Position numbers and translations under genes: made by a program. The notes under the pieces are model-generated. The model saw nothing but the letters and a program-made list of their open reading frames with translations, searched no databases and had not been told where the DNA came from. Source: Natrialbaceae archaeon Tc-Br11_E2g1 (GTDB lineage Archaea > Halobacteriota > Halobacteria > Halobacteriales > Natrialbaceae). From it: a DNA stretch of 15,974 nucleotides. Each line of letters begins with the position of its first letter. The stretch's first letter is position 1. Positions 6,203-12,740 of this stretch are shown here, piece by piece. The stretch lies in assembly GCA_001564255.1 (NCBI GenBank), contig LKNC01000025.1:1-15974 (forward strand). The letters are read 5' to 3'.

Positions 6203-7617
6203 CCACCGTTCGCGTCAGGGGAATCTACACGACGGCACTGACCCACCTGCTCAACGACGACTGTGCGGTCGTCCAGGCCTCCGATCCGATCAGAGAGCGG
6301 TTCGACGAGGAGTTCCCGATCTCCCCGTCGGCAGTGACGGTCGAGACCACGCGGGACAGACAGGGTGTCTCGGTCTCCGGGGACCCTGCGGGCGTCGAAG
6401 CCGTCGCCACACAGCTCGCTGACCTCGCGATCGATACGTTCCGCTGGGACGCCGACACACCGGCCGGCGCGGTCTTCGACGCCGAAGTGATAGAGGCCGA
6501 AGGCGGCAGGGGCGCGGTCGTCGACCTCGGTGACGGCCGGCGGGGCTACCTCAAGTACGACGACGTCGACGGCTACGTCGACACCGGGGATCGCTACCGC
6601 GTTCAGGTCCGGGAGCCGACCCCTCCGTGGGACGACGACCGCCCGCTCGTCAGCCCCACCCTCGAGGTCGAGGGCGGACTCGTGATCCTCTCGCGTGGTC
6701 GAGAGGGGATCTCCGCGGCGGGAAACGGCGACCGAGCCGCCGAACTCGTGGGGATGACCGACTTACTCTCCGCCGAGGTGCCCGACGGCTGGGGCGTCCG
6801 CTGGCGACACGCCGCCGCCGGGGCCGACCTCGAGGCGATGGGCGAGGCCCTAGAGCGGGCTGTGGATCGGGCGCGGGCCCTCGAGGCCGCAGTGGACGCT
6901 GCGGACGTCCCCGGCGACCCACGCGAGGTCGCCTCCACGGGGGAAACGGCGTGGCTCTGGTTCGGCCGCGAGTCCCGGGGGGCCCTCGACGAGTCGCGCC
7001 GGGCGGTCGAGATCACGATGGCCGGCCACCACCGGATCAAAGCCGCCGACAGGACGGCGAGTGCGGCCGTGGACTTCGCCGAGGCGGTCTGTGGCGGGGG
7101 GCTCGAGGACGGCGACTTTCCCTTCGAGGTCGTCGCCCGGAAGTTCGGCCCCGAGGCGGGCGATCGCCTCGAACTCGCCCACGGCAAGCCCGACGGCCGC
7201 CTGATCAGCCTCGGGCGCGGGGAGGTCACCGACTGGGATCCGGAGGGAAAGGTGACCGTAGAGCGCGAAATTCGCGGCTCCGGCAGCTACGACGCGCTCG
7301 GAACGCCCAGGGAGGCGGGCGACGTCGCCGTGACGAAACTTCGGGAGGGACGGTGGTGGTACCCGACGACCTACAGAAGCGAAGACGGGGAGAGCAAGGG
7401 AACCTACGTCAACGTCTGTACGCCCGTCGAACTGTTCCCCGACTGTGCCCGCTACGTCGACCTCTACGTCGACGTGGTCCGCCGACCCGACGCCACCGTC
7501 GAGGTCGTCGACGAGGACGAACTCGAGGCCGCCCTCGAGGACGGACACGTTTCCGAGGCGCTCGCGGAGAAAGCCCGGAGCGTCGCCGGGGCGGTCGAGC
7601 GTGCACTCTCGAAGTGA
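6199..7617 (+). CDS. fau-1: FAU-1 family RNA-binding protein / probable ribonuclease (DUF402)
   Basis: A 472-residue acidic protein starting MTTVRVRGIYTTAL at a GTG. The N-terminal half (about 80-170) carries an S1/OB-like, RNase E/G-type region (VIEAEGGRGAVVDLGDGRRGYLKYDD), the middle is helical with an AGHHRIKAADR segment (about 275-285), and the C-terminal part (about 380-440) is a DUF402 domain with WWYPTTYRSEDG, GTYVNVCTPVEL and YVDLYVDVV. The layout and length are those of the archaeal FAU-1 family; the Pyrococcus member binds AU-rich RNA and has been linked to RNA processing, including pre-5S rRNA. Role here by family: RNA binding or cleavage in the cytoplasm. It stands alone, 177 nt after the RND gene. 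GTG is preferred because upstream in-frame codons offer no better start and the N-terminus matches the family. Confidence 0.88.
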   Translation: MTTVRVRGIYTTALTHLLNDDCAVVQASDPIRERFDEEFPISPSAVTVETTRDRQGVSVSGDPAGVEAVATQLADLAIDTFRWDADTPAGAVFDAEVIEAEGGRGAVVDLGDGRRGYLKYDDVDGYVDTGDRYRVQVREPTPPWDDDRPLVSPTLEVEGGLVILSRGREGISAAGNGDRAAELVGMTDLLSAEVPDGWGVRWRHAAAGADLEAMGEALERAVDRARALEAAVDAADVPGDPREVASTGETAWLWFGRESRGALDESRRAVEITMAGHHRIKAADRTASAAVDFAEAVCGGGLEDGDFPFEVVARKFGPEAGDRLELAHGKPDGRLISLGRGEVTDWDPEGKVTVEREIRGSGSYDALGTPREAGDVAVTKLREGRWWYPTTYRSEDGESKGTYVNVCTPVELFPDCARYVDLYVDVVRRPDATVEVVDEDELEAALEDGHVSEALAEKARSVAGAVERALSK

Positions 7618-7618
7618 A

Positions 7619-7645
7619 CGCTCCGAGAGGCGGTAGTCGGGAGCG
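7619..7645 (+). terminator. Short stem-loop after the FAU-1 stop
   Basis: cgctcc (7619-7624) pairs with ggagcg (7640-7645) around a 15-nt loop, starting 2 nt after the stop codon. The stem is only 6 bp and no T-run follows. The rest of the 71-nt gap to the next gene shows no strong promoter; ctatca near 7662 is the only weak TATA candidate. Confidence 0.3.
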
Positions 7646-7688
7646 GACAACCGAACCCCTATCAACTCCGCACCAGTAACGACAGGGT

Positions 7689-8588
7689 ATGACAAAGCGG
7701 TACGTCTCGCTCCCTGCGGAGGCCGAGAGGGGGATGACGGAGTTCGTGTCGGAGGTAGATCGGCGGCTCTCGAGTGGGGAGGACACCTGCTCGGTCGTCG
7801 AGGACGTCTTGCTCGATCTCTCGGGCGATCGGGACGCTTACGAACGGCTGGAAGCCGGCGAGGACGTCTCGCCCGCAGAACGCGTGCGGTTGCGCAGTTA
7901 CGACCCGTGTAACACGACCCTCGAGAGCGAGTACTACGCCGAGAAAGACGAGGAGGCGTTCAAACGGTCGAAACACCTCCAGTGGCTCTGGCGGCAGTTC
8001 GACAGCCTCCCGATCGCCGACAACGTCGAGTTCGCCCTGCGCTTTCGACGGATGCTCGCCGACCACCTCTTCGCGGAGTGTGGCGACGACTGCCGGTTTT
8101 TCAAGGGTATTACGTTCACTTACGGCCACAACATCTCCGTCGGCGACAACGTCGTCGTCCACGACGACGTCCACCTCGACGACCGCGGCAGGTTAACGAT
8201 CGGCGATCGGGTCTCGATCTCCGACGGGGCCAACGTCTACAGCCACGACCACGACGTCGTCGACCAGACCGAAGTCCGCAACTACCACACGATCGTCGAA
8301 GACGACGTCAGACTCACCAACGACACGATCGTCCGGGCGGGCTGTAAGGTCGGCGAGAACGCCATCGTCGGCGCGCGCGGCGTCGTTCAAAACGACGTTC
8401 CCGCCCACCACATCGCCGTCGGGATGCCAGCCGAAAGCGTCAAGATCAAACCCGGCTGGGAGTCGGTCGCGACGCCACTCGAGAAAGCGGGCGTCAACCG
8501 ACAGGAGCGACGGCGCATCGAGTACGACCTCCCCGAGAACGTAGAGACCTTCGACGAGTTCGGCCGCGACCTCGAGTCACCCCGGTAA
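7689..8588 (+). CDS. Hexapeptide-repeat (left-handed beta-helix) acyltransferase
   Basis: A 299-residue protein in two parts. Residues 1-130 are mainly helical and polar and match nothing I recognise. Residues about 135-255 form a left-handed beta-helix acetyltransferase of the maltose/galactoside acetyltransferase and capsular-polysaccharide type: hexapeptide turns (ISVGDN, LTIGDR, CKVGEN, AIVGAR), the loop NVYSHDHDV (182-190) supplying the likely catalytic His (186 or 188), then VGMPAESVKIK closing the helix, as in CoA-dependent O-acetyltransferases with a VxGxPAK-like end. A C-terminal tail of about 45 residues follows. Reaction by family: acetyl transfer from acetyl-CoA to a sugar or similar hydroxyl, working as a trimer in the cytoplasm. 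The acceptor cannot be predicted, as no glycan genes flank it. A strong stem-loop starts right after its stop codon. Confidence 0.85.
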   Translation: MTKRYVSLPAEAERGMTEFVSEVDRRLSSGEDTCSVVEDVLLDLSGDRDAYERLEAGEDVSPAERVRLRSYDPCNTTLESEYYAEKDEEAFKRSKHLQWLWRQFDSLPIADNVEFALRFRRMLADHLFAECGDDCRFFKGITFTYGHNISVGDNVVVHDDVHLDDRGRLTIGDRVSISDGANVYSHDHDVVDQTEVRNYHTIVEDDVRLTNDTIVRAGCKVGENAIVGARGVVQNDVPAHHIAVGMPAESVKIKPGWESVATPLEKAGVNRQERRRIEYDLPENVETFDEFGRDLESPR

Positions 8589-8628
8589 CTCCGTTCGGTC
8601 GTCGTGACGGTCCAGCGGACCGACGGAG
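8589..8628 (+). terminator. Stem-loop immediately after the acyltransferase stop
   Basis: ctccg (8589-8593) plus tcggtc (8595-8600) pair with gaccga (8618-8623) plus cggag (8624-8628), giving an 11-bp stem with one bulged T and a 17-nt loop. An alternative inner hairpin, cggtcc-agc-ggaccg (8608-8622), is mutually exclusive with part of it. The stem starts at the first base after TAA. No T-run follows. Confidence 0.5.
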
Positions 8629-8668
8629 CGGGGAATAGCCAAGTGCCTCGAGACCGTATACCACGCCG

Positions 8669-8980
8669 ATGGAGCTCTGGGGCTGGCTCGTCGCGTACCT
8701 GATCCTGTTCGCCCTCCTCCACCTGGTGGTGTACACCTTCTACGCGAACCGCAAGGGCGACGAGGGGCGTGAGAACGACGGTCGAACGCCCCCGCCGTCA
8801 CTGACCGACGGGAGCGGAACGGGGGTCCCCTACTCCGCGGGTCCCGACGGCTACCCGTCCACGGAAGATCACGACCACGACGTCGACGGCGAGAGCGTTT
8901 CCTGTCCACACTGTGGGGCCCCGAACGACGCCGACCGGACGTTTACGTACTGTTGGAACTGTATCTCGACGCTCCGTTGA
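8669..8980 (+). CDS. Small membrane-anchored zinc-ribbon protein (DUF7577-like)
   Basis: A 103-residue protein with one N-terminal TM helix (about 5-25, WGWLVAYLILFALLHLVVYT), a low-complexity acidic, Gly/Pro-rich linker with a DHDHDVD stretch (67-73), and a C-terminal zinc ribbon with Cys pairs CPHC (79, 82) and CWNC (95, 98). This TM-linker-zinc ribbon layout is common among small haloarchaeal proteins of unknown function. The N-terminus is probably outside and the ribbon cytoplasmic, because NRKG follows the helix. It could dock a partner at the membrane or bind nucleic acid; nothing here decides this. It is a single gene 80 nt after the acyltransferase. Confidence 0.75.
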   Translation: MELWGWLVAYLILFALLHLVVYTFYANRKGDEGRENDGRTPPPSLTDGSGTGVPYSAGPDGYPSTEDHDHDVDGESVSCPHCGAPNDADRTFTYCWNCISTLR

Positions 8981-9073
8981 GGGGACAGCCAGGATATCGT
9001 GAAACTCTCACTGAAACTAGTATATTCGGCTGATAGTCGTCTTTTCGGGCAGTATACCAAACGTTTTTCAACG

Positions 9074-9096
9074 GTAACACACAGTTACGTTTATAA
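9074..9096 (+). promoter_or_regulatory. TATA box with adjoining dyad, promoter of the HalOD1 gene
   Basis: tttataa (9090-9096) lies 36-42 nt before the ATG at 9132, predicting a short leader of about 10-15 nt. A GTAAC-N5-GTTAC inverted repeat (9074-9088) sits directly upstream, over the expected BRE position, where a bound regulator would block or recruit TFB. The remaining sequence after 8980 is AT-richer and holds a second TATA-like gtatatt near 9019-9025 and gtatacc at 9052-9058. Confidence 0.6.
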
Positions 9097-9131
9097 CCCG
9101 AAAGCGCCATTCGTCGAAGACGCGAACGGCC

Positions 9132-9446
9132 ATGCACGAACGTACTCCCGCTGACGACCCACACAACCCCCCGGCAGTGTACAGAGCCTGCCACGACCCC
9201 GACGGCACGGCGAGATTAAGCGAGACGGTCGTCCACGCCCTCGCGGAGTGTATGGGCGTCAACGTGACCGACTGTGATTTTTCCCTTTACGACAGCGTCG
9301 ACCCCGACGCTCTCAATCGACTCTTTCGCCCGCGCGGTGACGGCACCCCACGGACCGACGGGATGCTCTCGTTTATGATCCAGGGCCACCGGGTCACCGT
9401 CCACGCCGACGGCGAGATCCTGATCGAACCGCCCTACGCCCCGTGA
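9132..9446 (+). CDS. HalOD1 output-domain protein
   Basis: A 104-residue protein. Residues 25-99 match the haloarchaeal output domain HalOD1: a helical start (SETVVHALAECMGVNVTDCD), then LYDSVDPDALNRLFRP (50-65), and the beta-strand end MLSFMIQGHRVTVHADGEILIE. In this family the domain is found alone or at the C-terminus of bacterio-opsin-activator-type and sensor proteins and is thought to be a signalling output module; its biochemical activity is not established. It stands alone with its own TATA box, consistent with a small trans-acting regulator. A stem-loop overlaps its stop codon. Confidence 0.85.
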   Translation: MHERTPADDPHNPPAVYRACHDPDGTARLSETVVHALAECMGVNVTDCDFSLYDSVDPDALNRLFRPRGDGTPRTDGMLSFMIQGHRVTVHADGEILIEPPYAP

Positions 9447-9474
9447 CTGTCCGACGACCGGTACGACCGACAGT
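9446..9474 (+). terminator. Stem-loop at the HalOD1 stop codon
   Basis: actgtc (9446-9451) pairs with gacagt (9469-9474) around a 17-nt loop that contains ccggtac. The left arm begins at the last base of TGA. It also lies just past the end of the minus-strand pseudogene and could separate converging transcripts. Confidence 0.35.
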
Positions 9475-9475
9475 A

Positions 9476-9789
9476 TCAACCGTTCCGAGCGGAGAGTCCG
9501 GCCTCGAGGCCCTCGAGGTGGTCGACGCCGACGACGGCGACGACGGTCCCGCGTGAACGCAGGTCCTCGAGGCGATCGACCATACACGCCTCCCGCAGAT
9601 CGTCGCGGTAGGTAATTGCGTCTCCGGTCCCCGACGCGAGTAGCGCCTGACGCGGGCGACACTCGCGGGGTGGTCGTGAACGACGCCGACGAGTAAGACG
9701 TCGCTGTCCCCACCCCGTAGACGGCGGAGATACCTGGAGTCGGCGCGTGGATCGGCCAGCGGGGCTGCGGTCGGGAGGCGGCCGCTCAT
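9476..9789 (-). pseudogene. Remnant of a TraB/PrgY-like gene with internal deletion and frame change
   Basis: Two protein-like pieces lie in successive frames on the minus strand. Piece 1 (9789 to about 9647, 47 codons) has an ATG and reads with DVLLVGVVHDHPASVARV, like the first strand and conserved His region of TraB/PrgY- or ChaN-like proteins. Piece 2 (about 9646 to the stop at 9476, 56 codons) contains TYRDDLREACMVDRLEDL and TVVAVVGVDHLEGL, like the C-terminal end of such proteins, where the mobile AxRL helix precedes VVAVVGxxH. The pieces are joined in different frames and the middle, well over 100 residues in the family, is absent, so an internal deletion with frameshift explains it better than a sequencing error. 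Family membership is from memory of motifs and moderately sure; the broken state is clear if the family is right. Confidence 0.5.
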
Positions 9790-10019
9790 CTGATCGAAGG
9801 ATAATACGCGACTACCCGAATAACGGTTCCGTTACGGGTCGGAAACGGACGGTCTCTAGAGCGAACGGAGGTCGGGATTCGTCGCCGTCGACCCCGACCA
9901 CGCTCGGGTGAGTCCTAGGACGTCGGTACTCACAGTCGGCGAACGCGTGACGGGACACGAAGTGTGGTAACAGTGGCCATTTTCCGGGAACGGTTTCTCC
10001 GTTTTAATGGCAACGGGCG
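9790..10019. other. Noncoding stretch with several inverted repeats
   Basis: No convincing gene is seen. On the pseudogene side there is a TATA-like tattat (complement of about 9801-9807) and a dyad of 11 bp with a 2-nt bulge (9814-9839). Two further stem-loops follow: ggtcggg/cccgacc (9870-9876 and 9893-9899) and gtgagt/actcac (9908-9913 and 9928-9933). Frames through the area lack halophile-like composition. It may hold the decayed regulatory region of the pseudogene or a small RNA. Confidence 0.4.
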
Positions 10020-10027
10020 TTTTTATG
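10020..10027 (+). promoter_or_regulatory. TATA box of the PRC-barrel gene
   Basis: tttttatg is centred about 29 nt before the ATG at 10053, predicting a leaderless or nearly leaderless mRNA. A second T-rich element, gttttaatg (10001-10009), lies further upstream. Confidence 0.55.
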
Positions 10028-10052
10028 GACCCATCGGTACCTGACCGGAACC

Positions 10053-10301
10053 ATGCCGAAAAGGACACTCGAGGAAGGCGACGAGGGGAAACGCGTGTAC
10101 AACACCGACGGGACCGAAGTCGGGCGGATCGTCGGGGTGACCGACGACGGGCGTGGGTACGTCGAACCCGACCCGACTCTCGCCGAGACGATAAAGGCCA
10201 AACTCGGCTGGGGGGAGGTGACGGCCGACGCCCATCCCCTCGACGAGGGGAGCATCGAGGAGATCACCGACGACGAGGTTCACCTCCGGGGAAACCTCTA
10301 G
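10053..10301 (+). CDS. PRC-barrel-like domain protein
   Basis: An 82-residue acidic protein beginning MPKRTLEEGDEGKRVYNTDGTEVGRI. The opening G(K/E)xVYxxDGxxVGRIxxVxxD pattern followed by short strands (GYVEPDPTL, EVHLRGNL) is that of a small PRC-barrel fold, related to the RimM C-terminal domain and to CdpB-type haloarchaeal PRC-barrel proteins. It fills the length of one such domain with nothing else attached. PRC-barrel domains mediate protein-protein contacts, for example in cell division or ribosome maturation; which applies here is unknown. The ATG is supported by the TATA box about 29 nt upstream. It precedes the ribosomal-protein genes by 179 nt but has a separate promoter. Confidence 0.75.
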   Translation: MPKRTLEEGDEGKRVYNTDGTEVGRIVGVTDDGRGYVEPDPTLAETIKAKLGWGEVTADAHPLDEGSIEEITDDEVHLRGNL

Positions 10302-10435
10302 GAACGGTGATGACGTTAGAACGGGTGTGGACAGCACCCACGGCGAGCGACGTGGAGGCCGTCGAGTGGAACTGTCTGGGAACCCGGGCGAGTGGGCGAG
10401 GAAACCGATCGAACGGACGGGTGCCGGTTCGAAAT

Positions 10436-10445
10436 CCTTTTACAC
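10436..10445 (+). promoter_or_regulatory. TATA-like promoter of the S24e-S27ae operon
   Basis: ccttttacac, preceded by a cgaaat BRE-like element, is centred about 40 nt before the S24e ATG, placing transcription start near 10466 with a leader of about 15 nt. The upstream gap (10302-10435) holds one small hairpin, gggtg/caccc (10323-10339), and otherwise nothing I can name. Confidence 0.5.
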
Positions 10446-10480
10446 GCTACGAGGGGATAGTAGGGTAACTGAGTGATATC

Positions 10481-10795
10481 ATGGACGTCGACATACTCTC
10501 CGAAGACGAAAACCCCATGTTGCACAGGACGGACGTCACGTTCGAACTAACCCACGACGAAGCGACCCCCTCCCGTCTGCAGGTTCGGGACAGCTTGGCC
10601 GCGAAACTGAACAAAGACGCCGACGAGGTCGTCATCCGCAAACTCGACACCAAGTTCGGCATGCGCAAGACCGTCGGCTACGCGAAAGTCTACGAGACGG
10701 CCGACCACGCGACCGACGTCGAACAGGAGCACATGCTCGAGCGTAACAAGATCGCCGCCGACGAAGAGGCGGAGGCCAAAGCGGAGGAAGCATAG
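10481..10795 (+). CDS. rps24e: 30S ribosomal protein S24e
   Basis: A 104-residue protein of normal archaeal S24e length. Visible family features: the opening MDVDILSEDENPMLHRTDVTFEL, then TPSRLQVRDSLAAKLN, and the signature region VIRKLDTKFGMRKTVGYAKVYE (about 46-67) that includes the PROSITE-type FGxxxxxGxAxVY pattern. The tail is acidic and Ala/Glu-rich (AADEEAEAKAEEA), as usual in halophiles. It is a component of the small ribosomal subunit. Its TAG ends directly before the ATG of S27ae, so the two are co-translated. Confidence 0.97.
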   Translation: MDVDILSEDENPMLHRTDVTFELTHDEATPSRLQVRDSLAAKLNKDADEVVIRKLDTKFGMRKTVGYAKVYETADHATDVEQEHMLERNKIAADEEAEAKAEEA

Positions 10796-10930
10796 ATGGC
10801 GCGCCACGAAATCTACAACGACGACGGCTCGACCGACCGCGAGCAGTGTCCCCGCTGTGGCGATACGTTCCTCGCCGACCACGGCGACCGCACCCACTGT
10901 GGGAAATGCGGCTACACTAACTGGGAATAG
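10796..10930 (+). CDS. rps27ae: 30S ribosomal protein S27ae
   Basis: A 44-residue zinc-ribbon protein beginning [21 protein letters not shown], the usual length of archaeal S27ae, which lacks the ubiquitin moiety of eukaryotic homologues. The four zinc ligands are Cys18, Cys21, Cys35 and Cys38 (CPRC and CGKC), and the end CGYTNWE is typical. The ATG begins at the base after the S24e stop codon, so there is no spacer. The gene pair followed by Kae1 is a well-known archaeal arrangement. Confidence 0.97.
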   Translation: MARHEIYNDDGSTDREQCPRCGDTFLADHGDRTHCGKCGYTNWE

Positions 10931-10986
10931 CGATGCGCCGAGTGCGGACGAGGAGCATCGAAAAAACGCGAACGGGCGTAGCCCGT
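10931..10986 (+). other. Two stem-loops between S27ae and Kae1-Bud32
   Basis: cgatgc (10931-10936) pairs with gcatcg (10955-10960) starting right after the S27ae stop and is followed by six A. Then acgggc-gta-gcccgt (10972-10986) is a perfect 6-bp hairpin with a 3-nt loop. They could partly terminate or process the ribosomal-protein mRNA before the kae1-bud32 cistron. No TATA box is evident in the 124-nt gap, so read-through is likely. Confidence 0.4.
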
Positions 10987-11054
10987 GAGCGAACCGCGGT
11001 GGATCGAGCGTAACGAGATGCACCGAACGAGCGAACGGCGACCGATGAGGAGCC

Positions 11055-12683
11055 GTGAGCCGTAGAACACGCGTCCTCGGAATCGAGGGCACAGCGTGGG
11101 CGGCAAGCGCCGCCGTGTACGATTCCGAGGCCGACTCCGTTTTCATCGAATCCGACGCCTACCAACCGGAACGCGGCGGCATTCACCCGCGTGAGGCCGC
11201 CGAACACATGCACGAGGCGATCCCGCAGGTGGTGGAGGCGACACTCGAGCACGCCAAAGGGCTCGCCGAGCGGACCTCCGCGGGCCAACAGGCGTCGCCT
11301 GTTGATGCCGTCGCCTTCTCGCGGGGTCCCGGGCTCGGACCCTGTCTACGCATCGTCGCCACCGCCGCCCGGGCGCTCGCACAGCGCCTCGAGGTCCCCC
11401 TCGTCGGCGTAAACCACATGGTCGCCCACCTCGAGATCGGCCGTCACACCTCCGAATTCGACTCGCCGGTCTGTCTGAACGCAAGCGGGGCGAACGCCCA
11501 CCTGCTTGCCTACCGTGACGGCCGCTACCGGATGCTCGGGGAGACGATGGACACCGGCGTCGGCAACGCGATCGACAAGTTCACCCGCCACGTCGGCTGG
11601 TCTCACCCCGGCGGGCCGAAAGTCGAGGAGGCCGCGAGGGAGGGCGAGTACGTCGATCTCCCCTACGTCGTCAAGGGGATGGACTTCTCGTTTTCGGGCA
11701 TCATGAGTGCCACAAAGCAGGCCTCCGACGAGGGAGTCCCCATCGAGGACGTCTGTTACTCCCTCCAGGAGAACGTCTTCGGGATGCTCACCGAGGTCAC
11801 AGAACGGGCGCTCTCGCTTACCGGCAGCGACGAACTCGTCCTCGGCGGTGGCGTCGGACAGAACGCCCGCCTCCGGGAGATGCTAGCGGGGATGTGTGAC
11901 CAACGCGGCGCGAAGTTCCACGCCCCCGAGCCGCGCTTCCTGCGGGACAACGCCGGCATGATCGCCGTGTTGGGTGCGAAGATGTACGAGGCAGGGGACA
12001 CCCTCGCACTCGAAGCGTCGAACGTGAATCCGGATTTCCGGCCGGACGAAGTACCCGTCACATGGCGCGATGGGGAAGACGTGACCCTCGGTCAGGAAGG
12101 CGACCGGATCCGCGGTGCCGAGGCGGTCGTCGACCTAGAGCCAGAGCGCGGGCGGGTCTCCAAGCGTCGCCTGCCCAAAACCTACCGTCACCCCGACCTC
12201 GACGCCCGCCTCAGGCGCGAGCGCACGACGCTGGAGGCCCGCCTGACCAGCCTCGCCCGCCGTGAGGGCGTCCCGACGCCCGTCGTCTACGACGTCGACA
12301 CCACCGAAGCGAGCCTCGAGTTCGAGTACGTCGGCGACGCGGAGCTGCGCGAACGGCTGCGTTCCGAGAGCGTCCGCGACGTCGGTCGTCACCTCGCGCG
12401 GATCCACCGGGCGGGCGTCGTCCACGGCGACCCGACGACCCGGAACGTCCGTGTCGGCCCCGACAGGACCTATCTCATCGATTTCGGGCTGGGCTATCAC
12501 ACGGACCACGTCGAGGACTACGCGATGGACCTACACGTCTTCGAGGGAAGCCTCGTCGGGACGGCCGACGATCCCACGAGCCTACGTGATGTGTTCCGTG
12601 AGGGGTACCTCGAGGTCGGCGAGGACCGAGTCCTCGAACGACTCGCGGACGTCGAGGGGCGGGGACGGTACGTCGGAGGGTGA
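11055..12683 (+). CDS. kae1-bud32: Kae1-Bud32 fusion: KEOPS tRNA threonylcarbamoyltransferase plus Bud32 kinase/ATPase
   Basis: A 542-residue two-domain protein. Kae1 (about 1-330) transfers the threonylcarbamoyl group of TC-AMP to A37 of ANN-decoding tRNAs, forming t6A. It shows the ASKHA nucleotide-binding fold (GIEGTAWAASAAV; SRGPGLGPCLR 89-99; LGGGVGQN 263-270) and the metal site H121, H125 (NHMVAH) and D298 (RDNAGM). Bud32 (about 350-542) is the small RIO-like atypical kinase that works as an ATPase in KEOPS: GAEA (354-357), catalytic-lysine region SKRRLPKTYRHPDLD (369-383, Lys370), catalytic loop HGDPTTRN (457-464), metal-binding DFG (476-478) and the C-terminal GRYV. In Bud32 the loop is usually HGDLTTSN, so P460 and R463 are variants, but Asp459 and Asn464 are intact. 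The natural fusion is known from haloarchaea and some methanogens. GTG start chosen by the family N-terminus. Confidence 0.96.
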   Translation: MSRRTRVLGIEGTAWAASAAVYDSEADSVFIESDAYQPERGGIHPREAAEHMHEAIPQVVEATLEHAKGLAERTSAGQQASPVDAVAFSRGPGLGPCLRIVATAARALAQRLEVPLVGVNHMVAHLEIGRHTSEFDSPVCLNASGANAHLLAYRDGRYRMLGETMDTGVGNAIDKFTRHVGWSHPGGPKVEEAAREGEYVDLPYVVKGMDFSFSGIMSATKQASDEGVPIEDVCYSLQENVFGMLTEVTERALSLTGSDELVLGGGVGQNARLREMLAGMCDQRGAKFHAPEPRFLRDNAGMIAVLGAKMYEAGDTLALEASNVNPDFRPDEVPVTWRDGEDVTLGQEGDRIRGAEAVVDLEPERGRVSKRRLPKTYRHPDLDARLRRERTTLEARLTSLARREGVPTPVVYDVDTTEASLEFEYVGDAELRERLRSESVRDVGRHLARIHRAGVVHGDPTTRNVRVGPDRTYLIDFGLGYHTDHVEDYAMDLHVFEGSLVGTADDPTSLRDVFREGYLEVGEDRVLERLADVEGRGRYVGG

Positions 12684-12710
12684 GCACGCCGTCCGGAGGA
12701 GCACATAACG

Positions 12711-12731
12711 CATTTATTACAGGGGCCTGTA
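12711..12731 (+). promoter_or_regulatory. TATA box and dyad, promoter of the DUF5808 gene
   Basis: catttattac (12711-12720) is centred about 25 nt before the ATG at 12741, the spacing of a leaderless mRNA. A perfect 6-bp inverted repeat, tacagg-gg-cctgta (12718-12731), lies between TATA and start, where a bound protein would block initiation. Confidence 0.6.
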
Positions 12732-12740
12732 TCCTCGAGT

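Noticed and set aside
6627..7679. 350-codon plus-strand frame
   Set aside because: Overlaps FAU-1 in another frame, with Arg/Gly/Pro-rich composition and no recognisable motif; typical of high-GC shadow frames.
9216..9713. 165-codon minus-strand frame covering HalOD1
   Set aside because: The HalOD1 frame on the plus strand has clear family similarity and its own TATA box; this frame is basic and partly overlaps the pseudogene pieces in another frame.
10427..10440. tRNA-like T-arm sequence ggttcgaaatcc
   Set aside because: No acceptor stem, D-arm or anticodon arm can be built around it; it fits better as a BRE/TATA region of the S24e promoter.
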